Notes: generated from the letters alone by a model not told the origin. A stretch of 64,000 nt of DNA from Gnetum montanum (GCA_015680685.1 MNCI01026334.1:588003-652002), one strand, 5' to 3'; counted from the stretch's first letter, positions 10,741-23,720 are shown. Translations and numbers: made by a program.

Positions 10741-11721
10741 GATTATAGAAGGTGAAAAAGAGATTAAAGTCTAGCAAAAAAAAATCAAAAAAGGTTGAGA
10801 GAAGAAAAAATGGCTGAAAAATGGGCTACTTACTATAAATAGTAAGTGGGGGTAAAGGGGGTATACCCCCTTACCAAAAATGGATAGAGGGGATATCACA
10901 CTCTACCCACTCCTGGCTTCATAGCCACATAGAAGGTTAACAATTATACAAATGGCCAAAAAAAGTCACTTACTATAAATGGTAAGTGGTGGTTAAGGGG
11001 TGTATGCTCCTTTACCAAAAACAAAAAGATGAAAAGGTTAAAGCAAACTTCACCCACACTGGCTTCCTAGCTGTCACATCTTGAAATGCCCATACTAGAT
11101 TTCTACTTATCACACCCCCTAGGTGTGGAAGGGGGAGGGGTGGTAAGGGGATGAGATGGGGGGATCTCACACCCTCTAAAACCAACATTGAGGAAGGGGG
11201 GCTAAGAGGGGGGGGGGTCGGGGAGGGGAGGAGTATGGCAACCAAAATAGAAACTTCCAATGTTTCTAAAATGGTTTTGTCAAGCTACCAAATTTCACAA
11301 AAAGAAAAAAGGGGGGCAAAGTATTTTTGGTTGATATTGTTTTAGTTGAAAAACCAAAGTGAAAACTTTGAATTTTACAAAGGTAAGGTTTTTTTTCTTC
11401 TTTATATGAGAATTAGCAATGTTGATCCTACTAGAAAAAATTCACAGTAGGGAGGTTTAGGTGGTTTAGTGAGGTAATACCCTTCCTAGCTGAGGGGGAT
11501 AACACCCACCCACACTAGCTTTAAAAATTTCTAGCAACTACTATGAAATTTTACCAAAATCCAAGCACCCATGGTAGGGGGTATGATATCCACATTGGCT
11601 TTAGAAAATTTCTAGCAATTTCTATGAATTTTCTCAAGGCCCAAACACCCACACAAGGGGCTTGGTGGTAGAAAAAAGGATAAAAAATCTGCAGATCAAT
11701 TTAGGCAAAGAAGTTGGGCTG
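10741..11721 (-). other. Element B untranslated leader with G/C-skewed low-complexity tracts
   Basis: Lies between gag and the primer-binding site. Contains G-runs at 11,105-11,235 and two copies of an inverted repeat built on CTTACTAT-aa-ATAGTAAG (10,828-10,847 perfect, 10,968-10,989 with one mismatch). The same palindrome recurs in the LTRs of element A. Short proline-rich open frames here are products of base skew. Confidence 0.6.
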
Positions 11722-11742
11722 AGGCCCTCCTTCTAGCGCCAA
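11722..11742 (-). other. Element B primer-binding site
   Basis: Minus-strand TTGGCGCTAGAAGGAGGGCC follows the LTR after a few bases. The matching place in element A reads CTTGATGTTAGAAGGAGGACC, a decayed copy. Conservation next to the LTR end in two elements supports a tRNA-primer site. I could not name the tRNA. Confidence 0.65.
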
Positions 11743-11746
11743 GAAA

Positions 11747-13174
11747 CTATTGTAATGGAAATCTCTATTGCTAGAAGAATCCAAGGGTTCTCAATTGCAA
11801 GTAGCCTCAACCCCAATTCCCATAAGGCCTCCATAAGAAAAATGGGATTTAGGGTTCCCTTGATGGTCTAGTAGATCACCCAAGGACTTGAGGGGATGTA
11901 TAAAAGGGGTGTAAAAAGTGTAAAAAATGAAGATCTATAAAATAATGCACTAGAAATATAATAATTATATCTAAAATTGTACATAAACTGAAATCACAAA
12001 TTTCATTAAATGAACAAAGAATGAGTTCAAAGATGTGTACAAGGTTGGTGCCTAAGAGGGGGGAGCAAAGGGGGGTTCACTTGGGCAAGGGTTCAGAGCC
12101 CATTAAAGCCACAATCAACTCCATGATCTGGTATCTCTATCACTCCTGATGCTATCAACCTCCTTTGTAACCACCTTAGATTTGCAATGTTGGTTACTAC
12201 TAGGATTTGGAAAATGTGAAGGATTGGGATAGCCAAAGTGCACCATGCTGGGATTTAGAGATCATAGGGTGATAACATTGACACCCAAAGTTCACAGATC
12301 CTAAGGGGGGTAATATGTTGCAGGGGTTCCACACTACTAGGCACCAAGAAGCTACATTTTTACTAAGGAAGCAAGAGCTCTTGCATGCTAAAATGCCAAG
12401 GATGCTAAATTACAAAATTTTGGAACCTTGACATGGTGCCAAGATTTGGTTTTTATAGAGTTATTTCCATGATTTGGGTTGCAAATGGCTGACATGATTG
12501 GCTGAAAATTGATTGCTAATGGCTAACATGATTAGCTGAAAATTGGTTGCCAAATTGCTAAAAATTAGCTACCATGTTCAAGGCATAGGTGAGATCCACC
12601 CCACATGCATCATAGTTGTCTACCCCTTCCACGTTGTCTAACCCCCTCTCTCTTGGCTGGCTAACCCCTCCTCCTACTAGGGGGAGTGTGTCAACATTGA
12701 AGAGGATGGAAAGTCAATACTGGGGGTGAAGGTCAACCCCTCTAGGCTGGGTCACCCCCCCTTGTCATGTTGGGGGTAGGTGAGTTCTACCTCCCTTGCA
12801 CTCCTCCATGCTAGTCTTGAAGTCTCATAGGTGGCTTACCCCCTTATAGGGGGGTGTGTCAACATAGAAAAATGTATACCCACCATAAAACCCATTAAAT
12901 TACCATTTTTGGCATTCCAAAAGGCATTTTTGACTTCCCCAAGCCCAAATATAGACAATAGATGATTTTTTTTTTTACTTGGGGAATGAGGCTTTGTTCA
13001 CTTATGAAGAATTTTTTAGCCCCAAAAGTATGAAACATGTGATATTATTGCTTTATGGGTTACAACCTTCACATTTACAATAAAATATTACCTTGGGTTT
13101 CATGGGATGGGATTACAAAGTTTTGACCATGAAAATTTGGTGGTGTTTTACTATGGTCCATAAAAAATACATCA
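11747..13174 (-). repeat. Element B 5' LTR
   Basis: About 1.43 kb, homologous on the minus strand to 23,980-25,602 in A. Shared blocks include agtaaaacaccaccaaa, tgtgaaggttgtaaccc, atatttgggcttgggg and the TATA region (12,450-12,458, minus CTATAAAAA). It appears to start TGATGTATTTT on the minus strand and end near CAATAG. The outer boundary is inferred from where similarity to A begins. The facing sequence at 13,175 belongs to element D. Confidence 0.8.
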
Positions 13175-13269
13175 ATCATAGCATGCAGGTCGTGTGCAAA
13201 TTTCTTTGAAATTTAAAGGTACCTATACATAGTAATCACAAAGTAGGAGGACATCTAGTGGCTAATAGC

Positions 13270-16200
13270 TAATCTTGATAATAGCTCAACAATATATGTG
13301 GAACCAGTTAAGAGCCCAACAAGTGCTTATGTTGAAGGCATGGATGAACTAGATCAATTTCATCATCAACTTTCTGATGATGAACTTGATGACACTTATT
13401 TAAAAGAGTTGGAAATCCCTAAAAGTTTTAAATAGGAGCCCCTAAAGCTAAACACTCTACCAGCTAGAATTGAATATGCTTTCCTAAAAAAATGGAAAAT
13501 TAGTTATAATCAATGCTAATCTTGCTCCAAAATAGAAAGAGAAGTTGTTGAAGGTGGTCAAAAATGACCAAAAACCTTTGCTTGGTCATATCATGAACTT
13601 ACTGGAATTGATCCATGGATATGCCACCACTGCATCTATATAGATCCTTCCATGAAGCCAAAACGGTAGTTGTAGTAGTAGTTAAACCCCAAACTAAAGT
13701 AGATCATCAAGGAGGAGATTGAATAACTCCTCAAGATGGGGTTCATCTATCCCATTGCAAATAATGGATGGGTTAGCCCACTTATAATTGTACCAAAGAA
13801 AGGTGGCAAATGGAGTGTTTTTATTGACTTCATGCTATCGAACATGGCAACATACAAAGATCACTTTTCGTTACCATTTGTGGATTAGGTGTTAGAAACC
13901 ATCTTTTGGCATTGCTATTATAGCTTTCTAGGTTGTTGTAGTGGCTATAACCAAATCCAAATTGCACTAGAAGATTAGCCCAAAACCACATTCACAAGTG
14001 CCTGGGAAACTTTTGCATACAAAAAGATGCCCTTTAGCCTATGCAATGTCCTAGCAACATTCCAATGCCTTGTCCTGAGTATCTTTCAATAGTAGATCAG
14101 TAGTAGGGTGGAAGTCTTCATGGATGACTTCTCCACCTACAGGGCTACATTTAAGCAAGCCCTAGACCATCTTTAGTAAGTATTGAAAAGATGTGTGGAG
14201 ATAAACCTTTGGCTCAATTAGTAGAGAAGCCATCTGATGGTCAAGAATGAAATTATTTTAGGGCACAGAATATTACAAGCAAGGATTGAGGTGGATCTTG
14301 AAAACATAAGGGTCATCCAAGGAATTTCATGCCAACTAGAAACTGTCAAAGATGTTCAGTCATTTCTTGGTCATATTGGCTACTACTAGCGCTTCATAGA
14401 AAATTTCTCTACAATCATCAAACCATTGGTGGAGCTTACAAAGAAGGATGCTATGTTTTTCTAGACTAAATAATGTGAAAAGACATTCCAACAACTTAAG
14501 CAAAAGCTCATAGAAACTCCAATTCTATGAGTAGCTAACTAGTCTTGACCTTTTGAAATTATGATACACACTTCCAATTATGCTTTAGGAGCCATGCACA
14601 CACAATTGAATGATTAAAAACATCCTTACTAAATCCACAATGCATGCTGAAGCATTATGGATGCATAGCTGAATTACACCAAAATAGAGAAAGAATTGAT
14701 GGTGGTGGTGTATGCCTTGGAGAAATTCAGGAACTATTTGCTTGGGTATAAGGTTTTCATGCATAAAGACCATAGTGTAATCTCCTTTCTCATGAACAAA
14801 CCAACAGTAAATCCCCATGTCATATCGTGGCTGGTGATCTTGTAGGAATTCAATCTCATGATGGAAAATTCAAAGGTAACAAAGAACGTGATCACTGACT
14901 ACTTGTCTTGGTTGAGATGGGATATTAAAGAGGAGAAGAGCCCACTTTCTAATCAATTTCTTGATGAGCTCCTCTTTGCTAGTGTTATAAATGTACAAGT
15001 TTCTGATGAACCTAATTGGTATAATGACATCCTTACCTAACTTCTCACTCAAGATATGCCACAAGAGCTAGACAACAAGAAGAAACAACAGCAAGACAAA
15101 TGCTTCATGGAGATCAACATGCACCTTTACAATGTGTGTGCTAATGGCTTGATTCATTGGTGTGTTCCTAATGTTGACCAACTACACATCCTCTAGGATG
15201 CTCATGAGCATCCTTGTGGGGGCCACTATGTTGGAAGATGCATGGCCATTAAGATCTTGATCATAGGGTATTATTAGCCCACACTCTTTAGGAATGCTCA
15301 TCAATCCATTTGCTCTTGTGAACACTACCAATGCAATGGTGGGATAACTACTCATATGGAGCAACCTCAACAATGGATCCAATTACTAAAACCCTTCAAT
15401 ATCTAGGGCATTGACTTCATGGGTTCCATTACACCAATGTTGAATGGAAAGGCATACATCAGAGTCATTGTTGACTATTGTAAGAAATGGACAAAAGAAG
15501 CAGCCATCACCAAATGTACATCTTTTACAGCTGCTCAATTTATATAACAATATGTTGCAAATAGGTTTGGTGTGCCACATGCACTTATTTTTGACAATGC
15601 TACTCACTTTATAGGCATTACCTTTTGTAAGCTCATGCAATGCTTGGGGGTAGAACATAAAATAACAACACCCTATCATCCCTAAGCTACCAGTCAAGCT
15701 GAGTTAAGAATAGGAAGATCACTAGGATCTTAACAAGAATAATTAGCAAATATATGAGAGATTAGAGCACTAAAATTAACAATGTTCTTTGGGCCTACTA
15801 CTCCACATGGAAACTCCCTATAGGCTATTCTCCCTATGAGATTATGTACGAAAAACTACCAACTCTTCCTATTTAGTCCAAGCTCCATACACTTTCAACA
15901 TCTTGTGACCTTAACCTTGACCTTAGTCTAGCACAGAAAGAGACTAATCAACCTTAATGTGCTAGATGAGAATTGATTGGTAGCCCTATCATCTAACAAG
16001 TTGCACAAGGCATTCAAAAAGCAATAATGTGCTAGATGAGAATTGATTGGTAGCCCTATCATCTAACAAGTTGCACAAGGCATTCAACAAGCAATGTCAT
16101 GAACTTAAAATAAGGAAGGTAAAATTTCAATTGGGAGACAAGGTCCTTCATCGGAACCCCACACATGTGCCACAACAAACTAAGTTCCAAATTTCATAGA

Positions 16201-16380
16201 AATGATCTTATATCATCTATGAAACCTTTCCTTCTAGGACCATGTTGATCCACAAACCTGAAATCCTAAACAAGAAACTGTTGGTCAACATGCAACAAAT
16301 CAAACATTTTCATGAGCCTAAGAAAGCTAGTGCTCACAACACCTCCTTGGATGGACAAGCATGCTCAATATTTTAAATCT
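13270..16380 (+). pseudogene. Element D pol: RT, RNase H and integrase (broken)
   Basis: Plus-strand, many stops. RT blocks: MGFIYPIANNGWVSPLIIVP (13,735-13,795), YKKMPFSLCN (14,020) and VFMDDFSTY (14,110). RNase H region: LGHIGYY, ELTKKDAMFF, YALGAMHTQL and EKELMVVVYALEKFRNYLLG (14,690-14,750). Integrase: a zinc-binding-like stretch HPCGGHYVGR...ICSCEHYQCNGGI (15,205-15,345), then GIDFMGSI, VDYCKKWT, RFGVPHALIFDNATHF and TTPYHP (15,410-15,685), carrying the D and D of the catalytic triad. It would make and integrate cDNA if intact. Confidence 0.85.
15956..16095 (+). repeat. 70-bp near-perfect tandem duplication
   Basis: Positions 15,956-16,025 and 16,026-16,095 both begin AATGTGCTAGATGAG and end AAGCAAT. 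I find one difference (aaaaag versus aacaag). It lies in the decayed tail of element D pol. Such high identity in an otherwise decayed element means either a recent slippage event or an assembly join. Confidence 0.92.
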
Positions 16381-18289
16381 CCTCCTTTAAACTTAGTTGT
16401 GTGGGATATGGTCATCCATGCTAATTAATTAAAGTGGCTCCTTAGTTTTTGCATTTTTTTGTTTTACACTTTGTTGTTTTTACATCTTTTTGTTTTACAC
16501 CATTTTTTTACATCTTTAGGAAATTTTTCCTTTCTTAAATGGTTTATGATTTTCTTATGTTTATCTTCTTTTCCTTTATTTCCATAGGAAATAATGATGC
16601 TATAGCTATTTGCTAATGGTGGTTTCTACTTCATGTTATTTGATTGCTAATGTTTAGATTCTATCTTTGAATTTTGGTATAGATAACTAAGACATGGTTT
16701 CTTTTTCATGAAACAGGTCATGAATCCACATCATCCACCCATCCACAAACTCTATGGTGTTCCTTGTTTTGGAAATATTAAGTCCCTTCCTTAATGAAAT
16801 TTTTAATGAATTTGTGACCTTGGTAGTTTTCAAACCTAGGAAAGATTAAATGGACTGATAAGGGTGTGACTTCAAGGGGATTTGAAAGTTAAAATACTTG
16901 CCTACACTCTTAAGCACATGAATGTTTTCATGGATTTCTTACTATTCTACTATCAACCAATAATAGGAAGTTAAAGTCTTTGCATGATGTAGTTTCCATC
17001 CAAAAATCCAAACAAATGATGAGAATTCAAAGCACACCCCTTAGACTCAAGAATCGACTACAAGCACTAGTTATCAGACTAGAAAGACATGTTACCCATG
17101 CCTAAAGGTCCCCTCTAACTAAGGCCCTTTCTCACTTCCTTCTTCTCTTTTAGGAATGATGATTGATCTATGGAAGAATTTTTGTATCTTGAGGGGATGG
17201 GTTTGTCTTAGAGTATTAATGCAAAGTCACTGGAAATGGTTTATTTTGATCTAGACTAAGGATGGACTTTATCAAGCCATTTAATCATAAAATCCAGAAG
17301 GGACTTCATGTGACCACAATATGGACACCATTCCACTCTCCTCGTCATCCACTAATGCTATCCATACCTCATCTCACTACCAGTTTGTCAAGTTTTGTTC
17401 AATGTCTTATTTTGATGTGTTAAGATTCTTAGGTAGATTTCTATGAGATTTAGTCCTTAACTTTCCATAGCCATTAATCACCCATGGGGCCAACGAACTC
17501 CCTAGTTTAATGATATGTAAGGGAAAAAATGGCATGACCCTACTTTGTGGAGGATTCCCTTGCATTTCTTTAGGTTAGGCTAGTTAAGTTCCTTATCCTT
17601 AGGCATTTGAGCATTCAAACCCTTTTGCATTCCCCATCGATTGCATCCAACTATGTGCTTCTTAATGGTACTCTTTTAAATTTATTCTCCAACTCAAACT
17701 TCTTTTTTGTGAATAATCTCATCCTCCTCCATTGTTTCATCGTGTTCATAGCTTTTCTGGCTCTCTAAGGATCCCAGTTCATGTTTAAACTCTCTCTATT
17801 TTTCATAATTTTTCATGTGCAAAATTTTCTCTATCAACTTCAATCTTGTTGATGAAGAAGCTGTGTTGACATGATCCCACCAACATAGCCCAAAAATCCT
17901 ATATATACATGCAACACTTAGCAATTTTTACACATTTATTCACAAACAAGAGGGGATTTTTTACATTTTTCAAAGCCCATAACTTTCAAACCATTTGTCT
18001 AATTTAGCTCATTCTTCAATTTTGCAACTACTAAAGGTAAACTCTCATTGTAGGGACCACAAACCTTTTTTTATGAAATTTTTCAAACTCCCACAAAGGT
18101 TTAACTAATGAACTAACATTAAAATCATCAAATTATGAAAGTTACACCATTCCAACAAACTTTGATGATCTTATTAATTAATGAACATTAAAATAATATT
18201 AAAATAATCAATCTACCATAGTCAGAACTTAGCCAAAGTGTAACTACCCAATGAGATAAGATACTTAAAGATAATAAGTTACACATTAC
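16381..18289 (+). other. Element D spacer between pol and post-pol ORF
   Basis: A/T-rich, with no open frame above about 60 codons and no recognised domain. T-rich runs at 16,440-16,520. Athila elements commonly have such a stretch between pol and the later ORF. I see no LTR-like sequence here. Confidence 0.45.
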
Positions 18290-21190
18290 ATGCTAATCCT
18301 TGGTATTATTGTAACCATAAATGACACCAAAAGGAAAGCACCCATAGGAGGGAGGACCATCCCAATCGAGGGACAAACAACCAAGAATTGGAAGGGGCTA
18401 AGAACAACCTCAAGAGTAGGCAACAAAAATCCATACAATGGGACCTCTTTGAGAGAAGCCCAAATTGGAATCTGTCAAATAGATTCCTAAGGTGGCCACA
18501 ATAAAACAATCCCATTGAGATGAGGCACTAAAGCCAAGACTGAACCTTGAGGTCATCTTAAAAAAGGCCTGCCTCAAGAAAATGACATCGAAGGAGGTCC
18601 AAAGATTCATGCTTTAGGAGCTAAAATTTGTACCCTTCTTGGAGTTTGCTTTTTCAAAAGTCAAAGCTCAACTACAAAACTCTTCCATGTGGTTCATTAG
18701 CAAATCTAACGAGGTATGGTACATGGAAGAGACATACCTTTTTTGGAACAGCAAGTAGGCTAGTTCCACAATCAACATCAAGGACATATCTATGTCCTAC
18801 TTGGTGAAAGCAATCTCTGAGGCCTTTGGGTTGCCTAATATTGGGGCCACTCTAGCTGAAATTCCAATGTAGATAGATCCAAGCATCAAGAAAGAATGAA
18901 TGCAGTGGTGCTATGGAGTGGACCATAAGGAGTTTGGTGCACTCACCATGGTGGAATGAGCATATTTCAAAATTTTAGCCTTTTAACTCAATCCAATGAT
19001 GAGGCTCAACAAAGTCACAGCCTTATCCACCCATGTGTGTGTTGCTCTAAGCAAAAGATTCCCTATCAACCTACCATTATTAATCTATCTAGAAATAGAA
19101 AAGTGCTTCAAGGAGAACAAACATGGGAGGATGACACTCCCCTTTCCATCCCTCATTAGAAAATTATACAAAAGGGAAGGCATAGCCTACCACACTAATG
19201 ATGTAGTCCATTGTGCTCTAAATACTTCTTGGATGGAGATGATGAAGGATAAAGTGCCTGCAAAGGTGGTTCAAGAAGAGGAGAAATAACCACTACCTCC
19301 ATTGGCCACTCATGAAACAATGCCAGAGACCCTTGCTACCATTGAGCACATGCATGAACTCCATTTGTAGCTCTTGCAATAACAACAGCAACAAGTAGTA
19401 ACAAGTGGTGGTGATCCATCTATATACCAACCAACCATGAGCCACCTTAATGAACTAGCTTGAACCATAAGTCATATGGAAAGTGGGGCACCAACATTTT
19501 CTACCCAATGAATATAGGTGCCTACAAGATCAAATCCAAGTGCTCGAGAGGTAATGGTATCCCTCTCACAATAGCAAAAATTCCCAGAAATATTTGGAAA
19601 TGCCCCTACCTTTTTAATGTATTTGAAGAAGGGTGAGGAGGTAATTGTCCTACTGATGTAACACAAAATATAGGAGATGGTGGTCAAAGTGGTTGCTGAC
19701 AGAGTGGCTAAAGCACTTAATGCACCTACAATGTTTGTGCACTTAGAGATGTGCAAATGTTCGTAGGCACTATCAACTAAAGATTAAGTACAACCTAGAA
19801 TTAGAAATTACTGGACCAACTAGTGGAAACCAGGCAATTGATTCTAGATGTCTTTGACCTTCTAAATACCATCACTGCTACCTAGTCAAAGCTGCCTGAG
19901 GCAAAGGGAAAATGGATCATCATTGAGGGGCAACTTGAAATGACTAGAGCAAAAATCCAATGCTTGGCTGCAAAAGTTGTCGAATTAAGAACTTGCCTCA
20001 TTGATCTTACACTACTTTGTCAAGCAATTACATGAGATGAAGCTTTCCAATAGCTTCAGGCCAAACTCAAAGAGGCTAAGTATGTCAAGGAGTTAGCAGT
20101 CTTTGACTAGTCCTTGGTTGATGCCATCACGCATAACATTCAGAAGAACTTGGTCTAAACTCTCTAAGAAAATGAAGCCCAGACCACAAAAAATCATTAC
20201 CTGTAGAATGTTGATGCACAAAAACAATAGATGTCTAACTTCATACATCAATAATAGGAGCAGCTTGCTAGGGTGAACATTGAACTAAGGAAGTTAGTAG
20301 CAAAAAATAGAAACCTCTTGATGGATCAGATTCATGCCTTATGCCAAAAGTTTGCAATAGAAAATACCACTTGGAAGAACGAGGCCCTCAAATTTGAGAG
20401 GGAAAAGAACCATCATAGAGACCATGTGAGATTGTAGAAAGAAATTACTGACAAGCACATTCAACTAGAGAAGGCAAAAGTTAATGATGGCCCTCCAGTA
20501 GCTCCAACAAGGAGGCGATGTTTGGCAGCCTATCTTTAATGGGGTAAATGAATATAGTAAAGGAGAAATTTGCATGAAGGAGTTGTAAATTGAGAAAATG
20601 ATCAAATACATAAAGCTTGCCAACCTCTAATATGCAAACCTGGCAATGCTAATTACTGGAAGACTGTGGTCAAAGTTGGAAAGGTAGGTGGCCAGCTCAT
20701 ACTTGTTATACGAGGCAGATTTCAAACATCACAAAGAAATCAAGTAGAAGCTTGTTATTGCAAATGCTGAACTCAATGTTCTTAGGAAGAAATTCATAGA
20801 TCAAAGATCAACTATTGAGAACCTAGCCAAGAGGATGAATGACTACCAGGAGCTATAGAATGCACTTAGGGCATTCGACATTGAACATAAATAGTTTGCT
20901 ACCTTGTTTGTTAACATGAAGAAGTTTTTCCCTACAATACCTTGTCCATGGGATATTCCTATTTTGGCTCACATTGGTGAAGCAGCATAGATCATGAATG
21001 ATTTCCAAAGTAAGCAGCAGAAGATGAAGGCATTTTTGGATGCCTTCTATCTTCTGCTAGAAGTTGTAGCTATAGCAAGACAACCATAACCATAGCCCCA
21101 ACAACAACATGCACTCAAAGTAGGAGAAGGTCCTTTAGAATCTCAGGAGCCTCCACTGCCTAGGATCATTTGATTTTCTTCATCGTCTTC
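18290..21190 (+). pseudogene. Element D post-pol ORF, plant 'putative transposon protein'-like (broken)
   Basis: Plus-strand frame with scattered stops. The N-terminal part (18,600-18,950) has FVPFLEFAFSKVKAQLQ and MEETYLFWNS. The core (18,996-19,289, open for 97 codons) has TALSTHVCVALSKRFPINLP and RMTLPFPSLIRKL. A Q-rich stretch follows near 19,370. The C-terminal 1.5 kb is rich in K, E, Q and L, with a coiled-coil-like composition. The same protein is encoded in element C. The core resembles the plant putative transposon protein domain. It takes the place of the env-like ORF in Athila elements, but I see no signal peptide or clear membrane segment. Confidence 0.62.
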
Positions 21191-21459
21191 AGGCCATCTA
21201 AGGAGTTATGTTATCATTTTTTGTCAGGGTATTCAATTTTTGTCTAAAACACCAATTTTTTTAATGATTGTAAATCCACATACTTGGACACTCATTTTTT
21301 ATCATTTTTGTTTTCTGTATCTGTTGTTAGTTAAAAATCTCATACCTTCCCAAAATTCTGTGAAGAACTTGTTCCTTATTTGTTCACCAGAGGATGAATT
21401 TTCATTCAATTATGGGGATATGATGAACTATGTCATTGGGCTACATCAATAGGATGCCA

Positions 21460-22271
21460 CTGACGTGACCTGCTCCACGTAGGGTTTGCTATGTTGCGTG
21501 TACCCATTGACATGGCACCCTATTTACACCTATAAATGTGCACCTAACTATTACATTTATGGAAATATTTTAGTTAGTTGTATTGAAGCTCTTGCATTTT
21601 TTCCTTTTGAAAGTTAGAATATTTTCTAAGTGCCCACAATAGAAGTTAGAGAAGTCTACAGATCTTTATTTGAGCACTGATGTATCTAAGCACCTCAATG
21701 TGAATGGCAATAAAGATGAGCTTTTCTAATAAAAAGTTGTAGCACTTTGAATAGATTAATGTTTTCTTATACATTTATTTCTCATGCACTTTACTTTACT
21801 AAATTCTAATTAGGTAATTAATATCAATTAAATAATGAACATAAATATGATCACTTCGAGGATACGTTAACACTTGGTAATCCCAATAGTGTCTAATGCT
21901 TAGTAACCCAGTAGAGTTCCAACGTGTTCCAGATGTGTATGGGATGTGGGAATAGATGCTTATATTAGAATTAATTAAGTGTTAGTTAGTTATTAAATTA
22001 ATTAGATTAGTTAAATATTAGATTTACTTTGTTTATAGCACTTAGGCAATTAAAACGATAAAATATAAAATGATAAAAATAAGATGACTCAGTTACACTT
22101 AACCGTATACTTACACCTCATAAGTGGAACTAAGAAGACAATGATCATGAATTGTAGATCCACCTCCTAGACCTAGTGCACTTAAAGAGCTAAAGTCTAC
22201 AAAATTTAACCAGATCACTTTGTGAACACTAGTGATTCGTATGGTTGGATGTAGGGTATACTCGCTACTCA
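21460..22271 (+). repeat. Element D 3' LTR
   Basis: Begins TGACGTGACC and ends GCTACTCATCA. Homologous to the LTRs of C read on their coding strand, for example ttggtaatcccaatagtgt, gtaacccagtag and cgtatggttggatgtagggt. TATA box CTATAAATG at about 21,530. It directly abuts the disrupted integrase frame of element F at 22,272, with no primer-binding site after it, so it is a 3' LTR. Confidence 0.8.
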
Positions 22272-23720
22272 TCATCTTTCCATTCAAAATGCATCAAGCC
22301 TCTAAGTGAATAAAAATGAATGAATATCTTACTATCAACTGCAAATTCAAGAACTCTTCTCCTATGATTTGTGTAAGTAGCCTGATGGTCCTAACCTACT
22401 CTCAAATCTCCTTGATTTGCTATATTGTGCACAAAACTATATTTGAGTCAATTCATTGTCTATCCTTGATTACATCCCAACATAAGGGATTCCTACAAAA
22501 TCTATTGCATAAGATCGCATATAGTATGATCTTCAGACTTACTTGATAGTTGTTTTTATAGGCAAAGTTTACCAATTATAATAAATTATTCCATCTATCT
22601 AAAAACTATAAGGTGTAAAATTTTAACATCTCCTTTAAAACCTAGTTGACTCTCTTAACCTACTCAACCATTTGCAAATGATATGTTAAACTTAAATTCA
22701 ACATAGTACCCAGGCTATCCATGAATGCTTATCAAAATTAAAAAGTAAATTTGGCATCTTGATAAAAGATAATCTTTGCAGAAATATCGTGGAACCAAAT
22801 AATCTTTATGATGAACAAATGTACAACATCCTTTCCATTGCTCTAAGTTCTTTTAGTAAGAAAATGAGTGGACTTGGTCAACAAGTAAACAAAAACAAAA
22901 ATAGCATTCTTTCCACCCCTAGTGAAAGGTAAACAATCAATGAAATCCATACTCATCATCTTCTACTTCCACTCTGGAATAGTATGAGGGTATAGACAAC
23001 TACCTGATCAGTAATTCTAAAACTTAACCTATTGGTAGATTAAACATCTTATAAAAAATTCATCGATCCACTTCTTCATGCCTCATCACTAATACAATTT
23101 GCTTCAACATTTGATGCAGTTTGACACTACTAGGATACATCCAAATTCTATTGAGATGAGCTTAGTCTAATAGATGTTGTTGCAAAGATTCTAGCACATA
23201 TAAGTGATTCCTAAAATAAAGCAACCTAAGTGCATCTATTGTTACCAATGAATCACTAGATTATCTAAGATGCTCATACCAAGGATCACATTGCTGGTTA
23301 ACTCAAATCTCATCCAAAATGTCTAGATAAATTACGAAACTATGAAGCTTACCATCCACCATGCTCAAGGTATTCACAACAACATTGGTTTTTCCTATCT
23401 AATACTAAATGGTAAAGTTGAAATCAACCAAAAAATCAACCTACCTCTTGTGATACGAGTTCAACTTTACAATATCCATGAAATGATTCACTAGCATCTC
23501 ACATAAGTACAAGGTTACATGAAATATAAAAGATATCTATACGGGTTATTTTACAAATCCATAACATGGCTTCAATTACATAATAATGCTTGAATCCCTT
23601 ATTCATATTATACCAACACATCGATGACACATTTTGATTTAGAATGTGCACTATCACTAGGAAATTAAATTCAAGCCTACTAAATAAAATTTACATGAAA
23701 TACATGTGGGAAGGGCTAGA
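22272..23720 (-). pseudogene. Element F: Tekay-like Ty3 RNase H-integrase fragment (broken)
   Basis: Minus strand from high to low coordinate. The RNase H end has VDFLVDFNFTI and IGKTNVVVNTLSMVDG (23,330-23,460). The integrase core has SMDFIDCLPF, GGKNAIFVFVYLLTKSTHFL (22,860-22,970) and DRWNNLL...FAYKNNYQ (22,530-22,600). The CRNPLCWD block (22,460) and NHRRRVLEFAVDSKIF (22,330) follow. These match the order and wording of Tekay/Del chromoviruses. The frame is cut at FEWK by the LTR of element D at 22,271. Stops are frequent. Confidence 0.82.

Larger units (their letters stand above)
1..13174 (-). mobile_element. Element B: Tat/Ogre-type Ty3 LTR retrotransposon, 3' part outside window
   Basis: On the minus strand from high to low coordinate it has a 5' LTR (11,747-13,174), a primer-binding site, a leader, gag, protease, a 29-bp minisatellite and a ~190-bp array. 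RT onward lies beyond the left edge. The family call rests on three things. Its LTR is homologous to that of element A (24.0-25.6 kb). Its gag and protease are colinear with A, whose pol includes a second RNase H. Its gag has a knuckle followed by a K-D-D-L stretch, as in Tat elements. The protease is interrupted by element C (1,893-7,596). All frames carry stops, so it is inactive. Confidence 0.85.
13175..22271 (+). mobile_element. Element D: Athila-like Ty3 LTR retrotransposon, 5' end cut by element B
   Basis: On the plus strand it has RT, RNase H and integrase remnants (13.3-16.4 kb), a non-coding spacer, a post-pol ORF (18.3-21.2 kb) and a 3' LTR (21,460-22,271). The LTR and post-pol ORF are homologous to those of element C. 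RT motifs MPFSLCN and FMDDFS, and the KNEIILGHRI segment, are Athila-like. Protease, gag and 5' LTR are not in the window, and the break coincides with the LTR of element B. I treat pol and the later ORF as one element from order and family, but have not excluded two adjacent fragments. Confidence 0.68.

Noticed and set aside
15386-15697. 103-codon minus-strand open frame
   Set aside because: Antisense to the integrase of element D, which explains the conserved sequence.
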